Origin: Streptomyces clavifer | GTDB taxonomy: Bacteria; Actinomycetota; Actinomycetes; Streptomycetales; Streptomycetaceae | Assembly (NCBI GenBank): GCA_014651175.1 | Contig: BMWJ01000009.1 | Coordinates: 264,371 to 328,370, forward strand | Reading direction: 5' to 3' | Length of the DNA stretch: 64,000 bases | Part shown: in pieces, positions 35,037-44,064 of the stretch | How positions within the stretch are numbered: position 1 is the stretch's first letter | Layout of the letters: each line of letters starts with the position of its first letter | Program-made: the position numbers and the translations under genes | Notes under the pieces: model-generated | What the model was told of the DNA's origin: nothing | What the model saw: the letters and a program-made list of their open reading frames with translations, nothing else | The model's database searches: none

Positions 35037-36262
35037 CGGACCGATCCTGCCTTCCCCCGGGAAACCTTCGGAACCTTCAGTTCGACCTCGGTGCCCTGCC
35101 CCGGTACCGAGATCAGTTCTGCTGTGCCGCCGAGATCGCGCAGCCGCCCGCGGATCGACAGGGCCACGCCGAGGCGCCCCTCGCCCTCCGCCTGGTCGAG
35201 CCGGCCCTCCGGGATGCCGGGCCCGTCGTCCCGGACCGTGACGATCACCTCGTGCGGCTCGTCCTCGACCAGGATCCAGGCCTGCGCGTCCGGTCCGGCG
35301 TGGACCCGCACATTGTCCAGGGCGGCGCTCACCGCGGCGGCGAGCTCACGCGCGGCCCCGGGGGCGAGCAGCACCGGGGCGCCCGGCTCGGCGAAGCTGA
35401 CCCGGGAACCCGCGTGCGGGGCGAGGAGGGTGCGCAGGTCGCGGTCGGAGGGCCCGGCGCCCTCGTCGTCGGGGTCGACGTCCACGGTGCGGACCACGGC
35501 GCCCTCGGCGCTGTCCTCGGAGACCCGGGTGGTGGGCACCAGGCCGCTGGAGACCAGGGTGCGCAGGGCGACCTCCTGCTCCCCCGCCATCCGGCCCAGC
35601 TCGGCGGCCTCGCCGCCGAGCGCGTTGCCGCGGCGCTGCACCATGGCGAGGACCTGCAGGACGCTGTCGTGGATGTCGCGGGCGAGCCGCTCCCGCTCGC
35701 GGGTGGCCGCCTCGATCTCCAGGGCGCGGGCGAGGGTGCGCTCACTGGCGCGGGCGACCTCGACGACGTACCCGATGGCGATGGAGGCGACCCAGACCAG
35801 CAGGACGTTGTGGAAGGTGTCCCGGCTGGGCTCGCCGCGCTCGATGATGTTGGCGGCGGCGACGAGGGTGGAGGCGACGGCGGCCCAGCGCCAGCCGCCC
35901 TTGAGCGCGAACGCGAGGACCGCGCCGGCGGTCCAGATCGACGGGAGGGTCGTGCCGTCGGTGTGCCGGGCGCTGAAGTCGGCCAGGGGTGTCAGCAGGA
36001 TCCCGGTCAGGGCTATGGCCAGGTCGGCGCCGAGGAACCGCTTGGTGCAGTTCGCCGCGTTGGCCACCCGGGGGAGCGTGGCCAGCGTCCACAGGGCGAG
36101 GAACGCGAGGAACGCGAGGGCCACCCCGGGCCGGTCGTACGGCTTCCCGCGGAAGCCCGCGAGCAGCACCGCGTAGATCAGGGCCAGTACGCGGTACGCC
36201 GTCAGCGCCCGCCACAGCGGCTGCTCGACCGACATCCGTACGACCCGCTCACGCCTGGCCAT
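35033..36262 (-). CDS. macS: MacS-family sensor histidine kinase
   Basis: 409 residues. About five or six membrane helices (residues 20-165) are followed by an NarX-like HisKA_3 dimerisation region with the phospho-acceptor His in [19 protein letters not shown]. The ATPase domain has an N-box variant ([11 protein letters not shown]) and G-box [12 protein letters not shown]. It has no periplasmic sensor loop of note, so sensing is probably in the membrane. ATG 36262 has GGGGGAGGG upstream. Its stop overlaps the macR start (ATGA), so the two are co-translated. Confidence 0.87.
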   Translation of the reverse strand: MARRERVVRMSVEQPLWRALTAYRVLALIYAVLLAGFRGKPYDRPGVALAFLAFLALWTLATLPRVANAANCTKRFLGADLAIALTGILLTPLADFSARHTDGTTLPSIWTAGAVLAFALKGGWRWAAVASTLVAAANIIERGEPSRDTFHNVLLVWVASIAIGYVVEVARASERTLARALEIEAATRERERLARDIHDSVLQVLAMVQRRGNALGGEAAELGRMAGEQEVALRTLVSSGLVPTTRVSEDSAEGAVVRTVDVDPDDEGAGPSDRDLRTLLAPHAGSRVSFAEPGAPVLLAPGAARELAAAVSAALDNVRVHAGPDAQAWILVEDEPHEVIVTVRDDGPGIPEGRLDQAEGEGRLGVALSIRGRLRDLGGTAELISVPGQGTEVELKVPKVSRGKAGSVR

Positions 36263-36307
36263 GGTCCCTCCCCCGTTTCCCCTCCGCCCGGACGGCCGAC
36301 GACGCCG

Positions 36308-37027
36308 TTACGCGCCGGACCGTTCCGCGCCCTTCTTCTTCGCCTCGTCCGCGAGCTGCTTCTTGGCCGCGGTCGCGTAGATGTCCACGTATTCCTGGCC
36401 CGAGAGCTTCATGATCTCGTACATGACCTCGTCGGTCACCGAGCGCAGGATGAAGCGGTCGCCGTCCATGCCCTGGTAGCGGCTGAAGTCGAGCGGCTTG
36501 CCGATCCTGATGCCGGGCCGCATCAGCCGGGGCATCACCTGCCCGGGCGGCTGGATCTTCTCCGTGTCGATCATGGCTACGGGGATGACCGGTGCCCCGG
36601 TGGCGAGCGCCACCCGGGCGAGGCCGCCGGGCTTGCCCCGGTAGAGGCGCCCGTCGGGCGACCGGGTGCCCTCCGGGTAGATCCCGAAGAGCCCGCCGCT
36701 CTCGATGACCTGGATGCCTGCCCGTATGGCCGCCTCGCCGGCTCCGCGGCCGCCGGAGCGGTCCACCGGCAGCTGGCCGACGCCCCTGAAGAAGGCGGCG
36801 GTGAGCCTGCCCTTCACTCCGGGGGAGGTGAAGTACTCGGCCTTGGCGATGAAGGTCACCTTGCGGTCGAGGACGGCCGGCAGGAAGAAGGAGTCGGAGA
36901 AGGACAGATGGTTGCTCGCGAGGATCGCCGGCCCCTGTTCGGGGATGTTCTCCAGGCCCTCCACCCACGGCCGGAAGGCGACTTTCAGAGACCCGCCGAT
37001 GGAGAACTTCATTGCGCCGTAGATCAC
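36308..37027 (-). CDS. 1-acyl-sn-glycerol-3-phosphate acyltransferase family protein
   Basis: 239-residue PlsC-type acyltransferase. It has NHLSFSDSFF (catalytic NHx4D, about 36-45), the glycerophosphate-binding FGIYPEGTRSPDGRLYRGKPG, and VIPVAMIDT. There is no strong membrane helix, but an amphipathic N-terminus is present, as in the mycobacterial Rv2182c group. The GTG start at 37027 has AGGAGG seven bases upstream. It probably makes phosphatidic acid, or acylates mannosylated lipids given the PimB-like gene 10 kb on; the sequence alone does not decide. It lies just upstream of macS on the same strand. Confidence 0.88.
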   Translation of the reverse strand: MIYGAMKFSIGGSLKVAFRPWVEGLENIPEQGPAILASNHLSFSDSFFLPAVLDRKVTFIAKAEYFTSPGVKGRLTAAFFRGVGQLPVDRSGGRGAGEAAIRAGIQVIESGGLFGIYPEGTRSPDGRLYRGKPGGLARVALATGAPVIPVAMIDTEKIQPPGQVMPRLMRPGIRIGKPLDFSRYQGMDGDRFILRSVTDEVMYEIMKLSGQEYVDIYATAAKKQLADEAKKKGAERSGA

Positions 37028-37243
37028 TCGGGTGCCTCCTGTGTGCTGTCGTTCAGACCTTAACCTGTGGTGCCTGCGGCCTTTTCCGCCCGGCCCCGGG
37101 CACGGTCCGCCGCGGGTGGCCTCCGGACGGCGGCCGCTCGGGCCGATACGGCCCTGGTCGGTGTCGGTCCGGTCGCGTACGGTGAAGTAATCCTTTTGCA
37201 CTCCCCCCGCACGCCCCGTCCCGCTCATGAACAGGAGACCCCG

Positions 37244-38023
37244 GTGCCGGTCCTCCCTGGAGCCGAGCCGTTCCGCCACGAGGGCGGAGAGGTCGGCGTC
37301 CTCCTCTGTCACGGTTTCACCGGTTCACCGCAGTCGATGCGTCCCTGGGCCGATTATCTGGCGGAGCGCGGGCTGACCGTGTCCCTCCCGCTGCTGCCGG
37401 GACACGGCACGCGCTGGGAGGACATGGCGGTCACGGGCTGGCAGGACTGGTACGCCGAGGTGGACCGGGAGCTGCGGGCGCTGCGCGACCGGTGCGCGCA
37501 GGTCTTCGTCTTCGGCCTCTCCATGGGAGGCGCCCTGTCGCTGCGCCTCGCCGCGAAGCACGGGGACGCGGTGACGGGGCTGGTGCTGGTGAATCCGGCG
37601 AACAAGGTGCACGGCCTGTCGGCGTACGCCCTCCCGGTGGCCCGGCACGTGGTGCGGACGACGAAGGGGCTGACCAGCGACATCGCGCTGGAGGGCTCCG
37701 AGGAGGTCGGCTACGACCGGGTGCCGCTGCACGCCGCGCACTCGGTCCGGAAGTTCTTCCGGCTGGTCGACACCGAGCTGCCCCAGGTCACCCAGCCGAT
37801 CGTGCTGCTGCACAGCCCGCAGGACCATGTCGTGCCGCCGGCCGACTCCGCGCGGATCCTCAGCCGGGTGTCGTCGACGGAAGTCGAGGAGATCCTGCTG
37901 GAACAGAGCTACCACGTGGCGACGTTGGACCACGATGCGGAGCGGATCTTCGATGAGAGTTACCGGTTCATCGGCCGCCTCGCACCCAGCGTCGGCAAGA
38001 AGGGGAGCACGTCCGGTGGCTGA
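37244..38023 (+). CDS. Alpha/beta hydrolase, carboxylesterase/monoacylglycerol lipase type
   Basis: 259 residues with the complete serine-hydrolase set: oxyanion LLCHGFTGSPQSM, nucleophile elbow FGLSMGGALS, Asp in LHSPQDHVVP, and His in SYHVATLDHD. The pattern matches Est30/thermostable monoacylglycerol lipase esterases that favour short and medium acyl chains. GTG 37244 has CAGGAG upstream. It is divergent from the acyltransferase gene and coupled to the next gene by an eight-base overlap, so the hydrolase may act on membrane-derived lipids. Confidence 0.87.
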   Translation: MPVLPGAEPFRHEGGEVGVLLCHGFTGSPQSMRPWADYLAERGLTVSLPLLPGHGTRWEDMAVTGWQDWYAEVDRELRALRDRCAQVFVFGLSMGGALSLRLAAKHGDAVTGLVLVNPANKVHGLSAYALPVARHVVRTTKGLTSDIALEGSEEVGYDRVPLHAAHSVRKFFRLVDTELPQVTQPIVLLHSPQDHVVPPADSARILSRVSSTEVEEILLEQSYHVATLDHDAERIFDESYRFIGRLAPSVGKKGSTSGG

Positions 38024-38687
38024 GCACGACGCGGAGCGCGCGGGCAGTGACGAGGAGCGCGAACCGCGCCCCACGGAGGGGACGGCCGTCCCCGAAGGTA
38101 CGGAGGAGGCCGGGCGGCTCGACGAGACCGCGGCCTGGGAGGCGATCGTCGCCGGATACGGCGAGGAGCCGCCGGACCCGCCGGGTGCCAAGCCCTTCAA
38201 GTCGGTCGAGGACCTCGCCCTGCTGGAGGACGACCAGCTCAACACCCTGCCGGGTACGGACTCCGGCGCGGGGGACGGCGCGGACAAGGGCGCGGGCAAG
38301 AAGGCGCCCGGCAGGCCGCCGGAGAAGCAGTCACTGGGCAGTTCGGTCGTCTTCGCCCCGGGGGTCGCCGGTCCGCGCGACTACGAGGTGGCGGAGCCGC
38401 CCGACGGCGACGCGCACGACCCGGACGACAGTGAGGAGGGGCACTTCGTCCCGCCCGAGCCGCCGCCGCTGCCGGAGGCCGACGTGACGGCGAAGTTCGC
38501 CTGGCTCGCGGTGGTCGGCGGGCCGGTGCTGATGCTGATCGCGGTGCTGCTGCAGTGGGAGATGACGTGGTGGCTCACCACGCTCTGCATCGGCGGCTTC
38601 CTGGGCGGCTTCGCCACCCTGGTGGCGCGCATGCCCCACGACGACGACGAGGACGACGCCGAACCGGGCAGCGGCGCGGTCGTCTGA
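38016..38687 (+). CDS. Acidic protein with two C-terminal membrane helices
   Basis: 223 residues, unknown function. The first 165 are very acidic and Pro/Gly/Glu/Asp-rich (for example DETAAWEAIVAGYGEEPPDPP), predicted mostly disordered. Two adjacent membrane helices follow (about 167-205: FAWLAVVGGPVLMLIAVLLQW and WWLTTLCIGGFLGGFATLVA) and an acidic tail DDDEDDAEPG. The GTG start at 38016 overlaps the hydrolase stop. There is no enzymatic motif. The composition suggests a membrane-tethered interaction protein. Confidence 0.8.
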   Translation: MAEHDAERAGSDEEREPRPTEGTAVPEGTEEAGRLDETAAWEAIVAGYGEEPPDPPGAKPFKSVEDLALLEDDQLNTLPGTDSGAGDGADKGAGKKAPGRPPEKQSLGSSVVFAPGVAGPRDYEVAEPPDGDAHDPDDSEEGHFVPPEPPPLPEADVTAKFAWLAVVGGPVLMLIAVLLQWEMTWWLTTLCIGGFLGGFATLVARMPHDDDEDDAEPGSGAVV

Positions 38688-38775
38688 CCGCACCACCGGA
38701 GCCGGGCCTCCCGGGACGAAGGGCACGGACCGAGGAACGCGGCACGGACCGAAGGGCGCGGCGCGACCGGCGCCC

Positions 38776-39537
38776 TCACCCCCCGGCGGGCACCCTGAGG
38801 GCGGCCAGGACGGGCAGGTGGTCCGTGGCCGCCCTCAGGTCCGCCTCGGTGATGCCGGGCAGCCCTGCCGGCACCCCGCAGCCGAGCACCTCGATGCCGC
38901 CGCTCGCGAACACCGCGTCGATGCGCTTGCCCGGTGCGTGGGGCGGAAAGGTGTGCTCGCCTCCCCACGGCCGTACGGACCAGCAGTCCTGGAGCCGCCC
39001 GGCCAGCCGCCGGAACGCCCGCCCCCGCGGTACGTCGTTGAGGTCGCCGGCGACGACGGCGTGCGGGGCGCCCATCGCGTCGACGTGGTCGAGCAGGAAG
39101 CCGGTCTGGGCCAGCCGCTCCTCGTGCCGCAGGCTCAGGTGGCAGCTCACCACCGCGAGCCGGGCCCCAGCGATCCGCACCACCGCCGTGGCCAGCCCCC
39201 GCCGGTGCAGCCCGGGGGTGAGCGGCAGGAGGACGTCGTCGGTCCGCTCCACCGTGGCGCGCAGGGAGCAGAGCAGCAGGGGTCCTGCCGCGGTGGCTCC
39301 GCCGCTGAGGATCACCAGGTCGGTCGCGGCGGCGAGTCCGGCGGCGGCCTTGCGCCAGCGGAAGAAGCGCGGGGCCTCCTGGACGCACACCAGGTCGGGT
39401 GCGCAGGCCCGGATGACGCGGGCCAGTGCGTCGGTGTCATCGCGCAGCGAGCGGACGTTGTAGCTGAGCACCCTGATGACGGCCGAACCGTCCGGCTCGG
39501 TGCGGGACTCGGGCAGCGTCATCGGCGTCGTGACCAT
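38776..39537 (-). CDS. Endonuclease/exonuclease/phosphatase family protein
   Basis: 253-residue EEP-fold metal hydrolase. It has VLSYNVRSLRDD, metal-binding Glu in VCVQEAPRF, VSCHLSL, the catalytic Asp/Asn in VVAGDLNDVPRG, and the C-terminal ATDHLPVLA with the catalytic His. It has no signal peptide. Members cleave DNA, inositol phosphates or sphingomyelin, and the sequence does not decide between them. The ATG at 39537 has TATCGT (minus strand 39550-39545) seven bases upstream and no ribosome-binding site, so translation is probably leaderless. It lies 71 bases upstream of where glkA ends, convergent with the hypothetical at 38016. Confidence 0.85.
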   Translation of the reverse strand: MVTTPMTLPESRTEPDGSAVIRVLSYNVRSLRDDTDALARVIRACAPDLVCVQEAPRFFRWRKAAAGLAAATDLVILSGGATAAGPLLLCSLRATVERTDDVLLPLTPGLHRRGLATAVVRIAGARLAVVSCHLSLRHEERLAQTGFLLDHVDAMGAPHAVVAGDLNDVPRGRAFRRLAGRLQDCWSVRPWGGEHTFPPHAPGKRIDAVFASGGIEVLGCGVPAGLPGITEADLRAATDHLPVLAALRVPAGG

Positions 39538-39608
39538 GCGATGCACGATACGACGGACGCCCGCCGCTCCCCGGAGGGCGCGACGGGCGTCGGAGCAGTG
39601 CGTGGCGC

Positions 39609-40550
39609 CTAGCCCTGGCGGGCCAGGTCCGCGGCGCCCACCAGGCCTGCCTTGCCGCCCAGTTGGGCTGCGAGGACCTGCGCGTGCGGACGCCATTCGC
39701 CGCCGATCAGCCAGCGCCGGAACGACTTGCGGATCGGGTCGAGGACCAGTTCGCCCTCGTCCGAGACGCCGCCGCCGACGATGAAGGCCGACGGGTCGAA
39801 GAGCGAGGCGAGGTCGGCGAGTCCGGCACCGGCCCAGCGGGCCAGCTCACGGAACGAGTCGACGGCCACCGGGCAGCCCTGCCGGGCGGCCTGGCTGATG
39901 TGCTTGCCCTCGATGCCCTCGACCGTGCCGTCGCCGAGCGACAGCAGGATCACGGCGTTCTCGGGTGTGGCGTTGGCGCGCTGCTTCGCGTACCGGACGA
40001 GCGCGCGCCCGGAGGCGTACTGCTCCCAGCAGCCCTGGCTGCCGCAGCCGCAGAGCAGACCGTCCGGAACGACGCGGATGTGACCGAATTCCGCCGCCAC
40101 ACCGAAGCGTCCGCGGCGCAGCTTGTTGCCGATGATGATGCCGCCGCCCAGGCCGGTGCCGAGCGTGATGCAGATGACGTCGTCGTGGCCCTGGCCGGCT
40201 CCGAAGCGGTACTCGCCCCAGGCCGCCGCGTTGGCGTCGTTCTCGACGACGACCGGGAGGCCGGTGCGCTGTTCGACCTTGTCCTTCAGCGGCTCGTGCC
40301 GCCAGTTGATGTTCGGGGCGAACAGCACGGTGGCGCGCTTGTCGTCGACGTATCCGGCCGCGCCGATGCCGACGGCTTCGACGTCGTGCCCGTCGCTCGC
40401 TCCGGCCACGGCCGAGCTGATCGCGTCGACGATCCCTTCGGCCGTCGGCGGGGTCGATACCTTGAACGTCGAGAGGATCCGGCCCTCTTCGTCGACCACT
40501 CCAGCCGCGATCTTCGTGCCGCCGATATCGACGCCGATGGTGAGTCCCAT
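39609..40550 (-). CDS. glkA: ROK-family glucokinase GlkA
   Basis: 313-residue glucose kinase. It has the ATP-binding IGVDIGGTKIAAGVVDE at the N-terminus, catalytic Asp in VVENDANAAAWGEYRFGAG, LGTGLGGGIIIG, and the ROK zinc site CGCGSQGCWEQYASG with the upstream EFGHIRV His. Besides phosphorylating glucose, Streptomyces GlkA is central to carbon catabolite repression. The ATG has GAGGGA upstream. The DUF5304 gene lies 75 bases upstream on the same strand. In S. coelicolor that neighbour has been linked to restoration of glucose sensitivity. Confidence 0.95.
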   Translation of the reverse strand: MGLTIGVDIGGTKIAAGVVDEEGRILSTFKVSTPPTAEGIVDAISSAVAGASDGHDVEAVGIGAAGYVDDKRATVLFAPNINWRHEPLKDKVEQRTGLPVVVENDANAAAWGEYRFGAGQGHDDVICITLGTGLGGGIIIGNKLRRGRFGVAAEFGHIRVVPDGLLCGCGSQGCWEQYASGRALVRYAKQRANATPENAVILLSLGDGTVEGIEGKHISQAARQGCPVAVDSFRELARWAGAGLADLASLFDPSAFIVGGGVSDEGELVLDPIRKSFRRWLIGGEWRPHAQVLAAQLGGKAGLVGAADLARQG

Positions 40551-40625
40551 GAATCCCTCAGTTTCGGTCGAGCCCCGCTACGGCCAACCGTACCCGAGCC
40601 GGGGACGGGTATTTCCGGCCCCGGG

Positions 40626-41117
40626 TCAGTCCAGGTCAATGTGTTCGCTGCCGCCCGGGCCCCCGTCACGCGGGTCCGAGGGGTCGTCGGCCGCCTTCCC
40701 CGGCGGGCCCGACGCGGCCGGGGCGTCACCCGCGGTGCCGCCGGGGCCCTCGGTGCCGCGGGTCCAGCGGCTCTCCTGGCCCTCGACCGCGGAGCGGTAG
40801 GCGGCCAGTAGTTCGTTCCCCGCGGCGGCGAGATGGCCGAAGAGGTCCGGATTGCGCTCGATGACGGGTTCGACTGCGGACTTGGCCTGCCGGATGACCT
40901 GCTGGACGGTGCCCTGGGCGGCCATGCCGAGCAGCGGCGACCGGAACTCGGAGACCTTGTCGGCCACCGCGTCGATCAGCTTGCGCAGCTCCTCGGCGGC
41001 GGATCCGGGCGGCGGTCCGTACTGGGCGCGGCGGCGGGCCTTCTCCGCCTCGAGGTCCTCGGCGCAGGCCTCCGCCCACGCGTCGTCGTCGGCGGGACGA
41101 TCGGTGGCTTCACTCAT
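40626..41117 (-). CDS. DUF5304 protein (SCO2127-like)
   Basis: 163 residues: an acidic N-terminus (DDDAWAEACAEDLEAEKARRR), a helical central region (about 40-115, AAEELRKLIDAVADKVSEF and VQQVIRQAKSAVEPVIERN), and a disordered Gly/Pro/Asp-rich tail ending HIDLD. There is no DNA-binding or catalytic motif. The ATG has AGGAG upstream. It is encoded immediately before glkA; the S. coelicolor equivalent, SCO2127, has been reported to influence glucose repression. Its mechanism is unknown. Confidence 0.82.
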   Translation of the reverse strand: MSEATDRPADDDAWAEACAEDLEAEKARRRAQYGPPPGSAAEELRKLIDAVADKVSEFRSPLLGMAAQGTVQQVIRQAKSAVEPVIERNPDLFGHLAAAGNELLAAYRSAVEGQESRWTRGTEGPGGTAGDAPAASGPPGKAADDPSDPRDGGPGGSEHIDLD

Positions 41118-41198
41118 GGCGGACTCCTGCGACGCGGTTGCCTGTGGTGGCCGTACGGGCCACGTACTACCGACGTTACCCGAACGGTGATACGGCGT

Positions 41199-42386
41199 TC
41201 AGGGTGTCCGCGGCCAGAGCGCGGGGTCCGGTGTGAACCGGACACGCAGCACGCCGTCGGTCAGCGCCGCCCCCGACACGGTGCAGCGGCGCAGTGCGGA
41301 CTCCAGGCGGACCACGCGGTGGAACGGACCGGCGGTGAGGAGCAGTTCGTCGCCCCGGCGGACGAGCCGGAGGTCCTCCTTGACGGCGCCGGGCAGCGGC
41401 AGGCACCAGACGAGGACGCCGTCGCTCCCGTCACGGGCGTCCTCGGTCCACCAGGGGTCGTCGGCACGGCCCGGTGCCCGGTCGTCGGGTGCGGGGATCC
41501 GGTCGAGGAGCGCGAGGTCGTCGAGGGTCCGCGGGTCGCGCCCGAGGTGGGCCGCCTCACTCACGGGCGTGCCGGTCTCCTGCCAGCCGGCCAGGCACTT
41601 CTCCTGCCGGGCGGCGAGATCGGCGAACCAGGGGTCGGACGAGTGCCGGGGCAGGACGCGGTTGGCGACGAGGCCGTCGACGCGCAGTCCGTACAGGGCC
41701 AGTCCGGTCCGGGCGGTGCGCAGGGCGTCCTCGGCGGCGGGCCCCGGTTCGGCCACCAGCCGTACGGTCGTCGCCGCGTCCCCGATCAGGGCCTCGACGG
41801 CGGCCAGCTCGGCGTCCTTGCGGGCGGCGGCCTCGTACAGCCACTGGGCCGGCATGGGTACGCCGGCGAGTTGCGCGAGCATCGGGCGCAGCGCGCGGGC
41901 GGCCTGGCGTTCCCGGGGCAGGAGGCGGCGCAGGTAGCGGCGCAGCTGCTCGGGCAGGGCGAGCAGCGCGAGGGCGTCGGCCAGCGGGGGGAGGTCGACG
42001 ACGAGGACGTCGTAGCGGTCCTCGGACCAGTCGCCCCCGGCTGCCCGGTGCAGGGTGTGCAGGAGGGCGAGCTGCGCGCTTCCGGGCAGTTCGGTGAGTT
42101 CCTCGCCGTCCAGCCGGCGGGCGCCGAGCAGGTCGAGGACGCCGGAGGCCCGGTCCTGGAGGGCGACGAGTTCACCGCGGAAGTGGTCCGCGGAGTCGAC
42201 GCGGGCGTGGTGGAGCCCTTCCGCGGCCTCGGTGGGCGCGTCGCCGTTGCCGGCCGGGAGGCCGGGTACGGCGTCGGAGGAGACCAGCAGCGTGCGCCGG
42301 CCTCGGGCCGCCGCCGCCAGCGCGGTCGCCGCGGCGACGGTGGTACGGCCTGCGCCGCCGGGGCCGGTGACGAGGACCGTACGCAT
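41199..42386 (-). CDS. ArsA-related ATPase-like protein with altered P-loop
   Basis: 395 residues with the ArsA/GET3 order of motifs, but the P-loop reads TGPGGAGRTTVAAATALAA where the family has GKGGVGKT: both lysines are gone. The switch region RYDVLVVDLPPLADALALLALPE still matches the ArsA pattern (DTAPTGHTLRLL). The C-terminal domain is beta-rich and resembles the HSP20-like end of actinobacterial ArsA proteins. It starts two bases after the SRPBCC gene stop, so co-translated. The pair parallels Rv2184c/Rv2185c of M. tuberculosis. It is unlikely to pump arsenic; no ars genes are nearby. Confidence 0.82.
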   Translation of the reverse strand: MRTVLVTGPGGAGRTTVAAATALAAAARGRRTLLVSSDAVPGLPAGNGDAPTEAAEGLHHARVDSADHFRGELVALQDRASGVLDLLGARRLDGEELTELPGSAQLALLHTLHRAAGGDWSEDRYDVLVVDLPPLADALALLALPEQLRRYLRRLLPRERQAARALRPMLAQLAGVPMPAQWLYEAAARKDAELAAVEALIGDAATTVRLVAEPGPAAEDALRTARTGLALYGLRVDGLVANRVLPRHSSDPWFADLAARQEKCLAGWQETGTPVSEAAHLGRDPRTLDDLALLDRIPAPDDRAPGRADDPWWTEDARDGSDGVLVWCLPLPGAVKEDLRLVRRGDELLLTAGPFHRVVRLESALRRCTVSGAALTDGVLRVRFTPDPALWPRTP

Positions 42387-42388
42387 GA

Positions 42389-42838
42389 TCAGGCCTTCGG
42401 GACGGATTCGACGCGCTTCTTCAGGCCGGCCAGGGCACGGTCGATGATGACCTTCTCGGCCTTGCGCTTGATCATGCCCAGGAGGGGGATCTTGACGTCC
42501 ACGGCGAGCCGGTAGGTGACCTCGGTGCGGTCGCCGACGCCGAGGGGCGCCAGGGCGTAGCTGCCGTCGAGGGCGCGCAGCATCTGGGACTTGACGAGGG
42601 TCCAGCCGACTTCGTACTCGTTGTTCCAGGTGTAGGCGAGGACGTGGTCGTCCTTGATCGCTCCGGCGTCCAGTACCAGCCGGACCTGCTCGGCACGGCC
42701 CTGGTCGTCGGTGGCCAGGATCTCGGCCTCCTTCACCTCGCCGGTCCATTCGGGATAGCGGGCGAAGTCGGCGATCACTCCCATGACGTCGGCCGGTGCC
42801 GCCTCGATCGTGATGCTCGAGCTGGTGTGTTCAGCCAT
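42389..42838 (-). CDS. SRPBCC/polyketide-cyclase-like lipid-binding protein
   Basis: 149-residue START/SRPBCC fold protein, the first of a two-gene unit. It has SSSITIEAAPADVMGVIADFARYPEWTGEVKEAEI at the N-terminus, LAYTWNNEYEVGWTLVKSQML, the strand YRLAVDVKIPLLGMIKRKAEKVI, and a C-terminal helix DRALAGLKKRVES. This hydrophobic-pocket fold binds lipids, sterols or polyketides. ATG 42838 has GGAGGG upstream. It is co-translated with the ArsA-like gene, suggesting that the two act together on a hydrophobic ligand or membrane-protein client. Confidence 0.88.
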   Translation of the reverse strand: MAEHTSSSITIEAAPADVMGVIADFARYPEWTGEVKEAEILATDDQGRAEQVRLVLDAGAIKDDHVLAYTWNNEYEVGWTLVKSQMLRALDGSYALAPLGVGDRTEVTYRLAVDVKIPLLGMIKRKAEKVIIDRALAGLKKRVESVPKA

Positions 42839-42946
42839 CGCCGTGGCCCTCCAGTGCGGTGTTACCGGTCGCGTTCGGCAGAGGCCTGCCGTGTGCAGGC
42901 TATCGCGTGCCCGCCGTCGCCCCGTCCACGCCCCGGCCGGTGCCGT

Positions 42947-43783
42947 TCACCACTCCAGGGCCCAGGGCCGTCCGGTCGAGGCGAAGTGGCCGACGTTGAC
43001 GCACTCGGTGACGCCTATCCGCATCCGGCGCACCAACGGCTGGTGGACGTGGCCGAAAAGCGCGTACCGGGGACGGGTGCGGTGGATGGCGTCCAGGAGC
43101 GCGCGGCTGCCGCGCTCGAAGCGGCGGGCGACCGTGTCGTACGTCAGCTCGGGCACCTCGGGCGGGATGTGCGAGCACAGGACGTCCACCGGGCCGAGCG
43201 CCTCGACCTTGGCCGCGTACTCCTCGTCGCTGATCTCGTACGGGGTGTTCATGGGGGTCTTCAGGCCGCCGCCCACGAAGCCGAAGACCCGGCCGCCGAT
43301 CTCGACGCGCTCGCCGTCCAGCACGGTGGTTCCGGGCCCGGCGTACTCGGGCCAGAGCGCGGGCACGTCGACGTTGCCGTAGGTGGCGTACGTCGGGGTG
43401 GGCAGGACGGCGAACATCTCGGCGTACTGCTTGCGCACGGCCTCGAGGATCGCGGTGTTGCGGTCGCGGCCCGCCCACAGCTCGCGGCCGAAGGCGCGCG
43501 CCTCGTCGTAGCGCCGCGCCGTGCGCAGCGCGACGATGCGGTCGGCGTTCTCCACGCCGAACAGGTCGGGGAAGATGCCGCGCGAGTGGTCGGCGTAGTC
43601 GAGGAAGAGGACGAGGTCGCCCAGACAGATCAGCGCGTCCGCGCCGTCTCCCGCGCGCGCCAGCGCCTCCGTGTTGCCGTGCACGTCGCTGACGACGTGC
43701 ACGCGCGTCCCGCGGGCCGGTCCGTCCCCGCCGCCCCCGGCCGTGCCCCTGCCGTGCGGCCCGCCGCCTCGCATGCCTCGCAT
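42947..43783 (-). CDS. Calcineurin-like metallophosphoesterase
   Basis: 278 residues with the full di-metal motif series: VSDVHGNTEAL, CLGDLVLFLDY, TYATYGNVDVPALW, LCSHIPPEVPEL and YALFGHVHQPLVRR. The first 25 residues are Gly/Arg low complexity. It is cytoplasmic. Substrates in this class range from cyclic nucleotides to phosphoproteins; nothing here decides. The ATG at 43783 has only a weak ribosome-binding site, and an in-frame ATG at 43774 is possible. It is divergent from the acyl-CoA synthetase gene. Confidence 0.9.
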   Translation of the reverse strand: MRGMRGGGPHGRGTAGGGGDGPARGTRVHVVSDVHGNTEALARAGDGADALICLGDLVLFLDYADHSRGIFPDLFGVENADRIVALRTARRYDEARAFGRELWAGRDRNTAILEAVRKQYAEMFAVLPTPTYATYGNVDVPALWPEYAGPGTTVLDGERVEIGGRVFGFVGGGLKTPMNTPYEISDEEYAAKVEALGPVDVLCSHIPPEVPELTYDTVARRFERGSRALLDAIHRTRPRYALFGHVHQPLVRRMRIGVTECVNVGHFASTGRPWALEW

Positions 43784-44064
43784 GGAGATCACCCTAGGTG
43801 TCGGCGCCCGGTGCCCGGTAGTGCCCGCCGGACCTGCGGTTACTTCCGGCGCGTGACGTGAGTGGACTAATGTGCGCGGGAGGACCACTTATATGTGTGA
43901 TGCATAAGACATCTGGCCGGAAACCCCTATCCGGAACCGAGTACCGGTGGGTAACGTCCCGCCAGTCCAGTCGTGCTCACCCCACTGAGCACCTGCCAGT
44001 CTTGGACCGCATCCGGTGCGTCGCACAGAGCCGTGGAACCGGAGCCCGATGAGGAGCAGCAGTC

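Noticed and set aside
41199-42386. Arsenic resistance function for the ArsA-like gene
   Set aside because: No arsR, arsB or arsC nearby, and the P-loop lysines are missing.
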